Below are positions 63,847 through 64,000 of a DNA stretch of 64,000 bases, piece by piece. The stretch covers positions 79,499 to 143,498 of the forward strand of contig JANWZO010000001.1 of the NCBI GenBank assembly GCA_025054615.1. The letters run 5' to 3'. This DNA is from Kiritimatiellia bacterium (GTDB lineage: Bacteria > Verrucomicrobiota > Kiritimatiellia > CAIVKH01). Numbering within the stretch: the first letter of the stretch is position 1; every line of letters begins with the position of its first letter. The notes beneath the pieces are model-generated. The model did no database searches and was not told where the DNA came from. It saw nothing but the letters and a program-made list of their open reading frames with translations. Position numbers and translations under genes: made by a program.

Positions 63847-64000
63847 ATGCAACGTGATGTGGAATCGATTGTTCGCGAATTGTTGGCAGCGCTCGGCGAA
63901 GACCCCACGCGGGAGGGGTTAGCGAAGACCCCTGAACGTGTCGCGAAAGCGTGGCAGTTTCTGACCCGAGGATACTACCAGACCGTTGAGGAGATCGTGA
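63847..64000 (+). CDS. folE: GTP cyclohydrolase I, N-terminal part (3' end outside window)
   Basis: Only the first 51 residues are present. [26 protein letters not shown] is the highly conserved N-terminal motif of FolE, which converts GTP to dihydroneopterin triphosphate for folate synthesis. The metal-binding Cys and His residues lie outside the window. In-frame ATGs at 63823 and 63832 would add five to eight residues; 63847 is preferred because of the promoter placement and the usual length of the N-terminus. Confidence 0.9.
   Translation, partial: MQRDVESIVRELLAALGEDPTREGLAKTPERVAKAWQFLTRGYYQTVEEIV

Overview
The window is a densely packed, GC-rich bacterial chromosome segment with no rRNA, tRNA, CRISPR array, insertion sequence or phage gene that I can see. 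Peptidoglycan genes (murD, ftsW, an amidase), a pseudopilin operon, very large Asn/Thr-rich secreted proteins, autotransporter-associated strand repeats without a beta-barrel, and a domain resembling the TIGR02597 family of Verrucomicrobia together suggest a member of the PVC superphylum, most likely Kiritimatiellota or Verrucomicrobiota. That placement is inference; no marker gene here settles it.

Layout. 1-1688: the end of a YidE/AspT-type transporter, a small secreted protein and a metallophosphoesterase. 1796-9039 (leftward): a tightly packed run of three glycosyltransferases, a peptidoglycan amidase, a HAD-like protein, a zinc-ribbon membrane protein and an RsuA-type pseudouridine synthase. 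9116-10087: a divergent GDP-fucose-synthase-like gene. 10094-17979 (leftward): pyrH-frr-lipoprotein-polX-HAD phosphatase-murD-LysM lipoprotein-ftsW. 18138-19642: a LacI-family regulator and a NYN-domain protein. 19843-23562 (rightward): a CsgG-like/PEGA protein, an eleven-repeat 'GxDxY' solenoid-like protein and a HEAT-repeat protein, probably one undescribed exported system. 23662-26265: a multidomain GH26 glycoside hydrolase. 26296-29589 (leftward): tsaE-tsaB, a Cys-cluster protein and rph. 29773-36156: a 2127-residue secreted protein. 36205-52252 (leftward): a complete GspG/H/I/J/K-like pseudopilin set, a 1262-residue secreted multidomain protein, a membrane-anchored exported protein, typA, a PPi-type phosphofructokinase, hypD and hypE. 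52523-59437 (rightward): a DUF212 protein, a zinc/manganese ABC importer (znuACB), an rRNA methyltransferase, a 70-residue protein and a DUF1573-rhodanese-MauE redox module. 59432-63795 (leftward): queG, ilvH, ilvB and a SAM hydrolase. 63847-64000: the start of folE.

Three themes run through the window. First, four intergenic arrays of a 15-bp palindrome (TTCCA-N5-TGGAA, or TTACA-N5-TGGAA) have centre-to-centre spacings of only 16 or 31-32 bp. Second, at least eleven gene junctions overlap as ATGA or GTGA, implying strong translational coupling. Third, several first genes have a promoter -10 hexamer ending 6-7 nt before the start codon and no Shine-Dalgarno sequence, implying leaderless mRNAs.

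No stretch longer than 300 bases lacks a gene. The longest gaps are 57203-57496 (a palindrome array plus a promoter), 52253-52522 (nothing recognised beyond a possible -10 for the DUF212 gene) and 29590-29772 (AT-rich, with one perfect inverted repeat).
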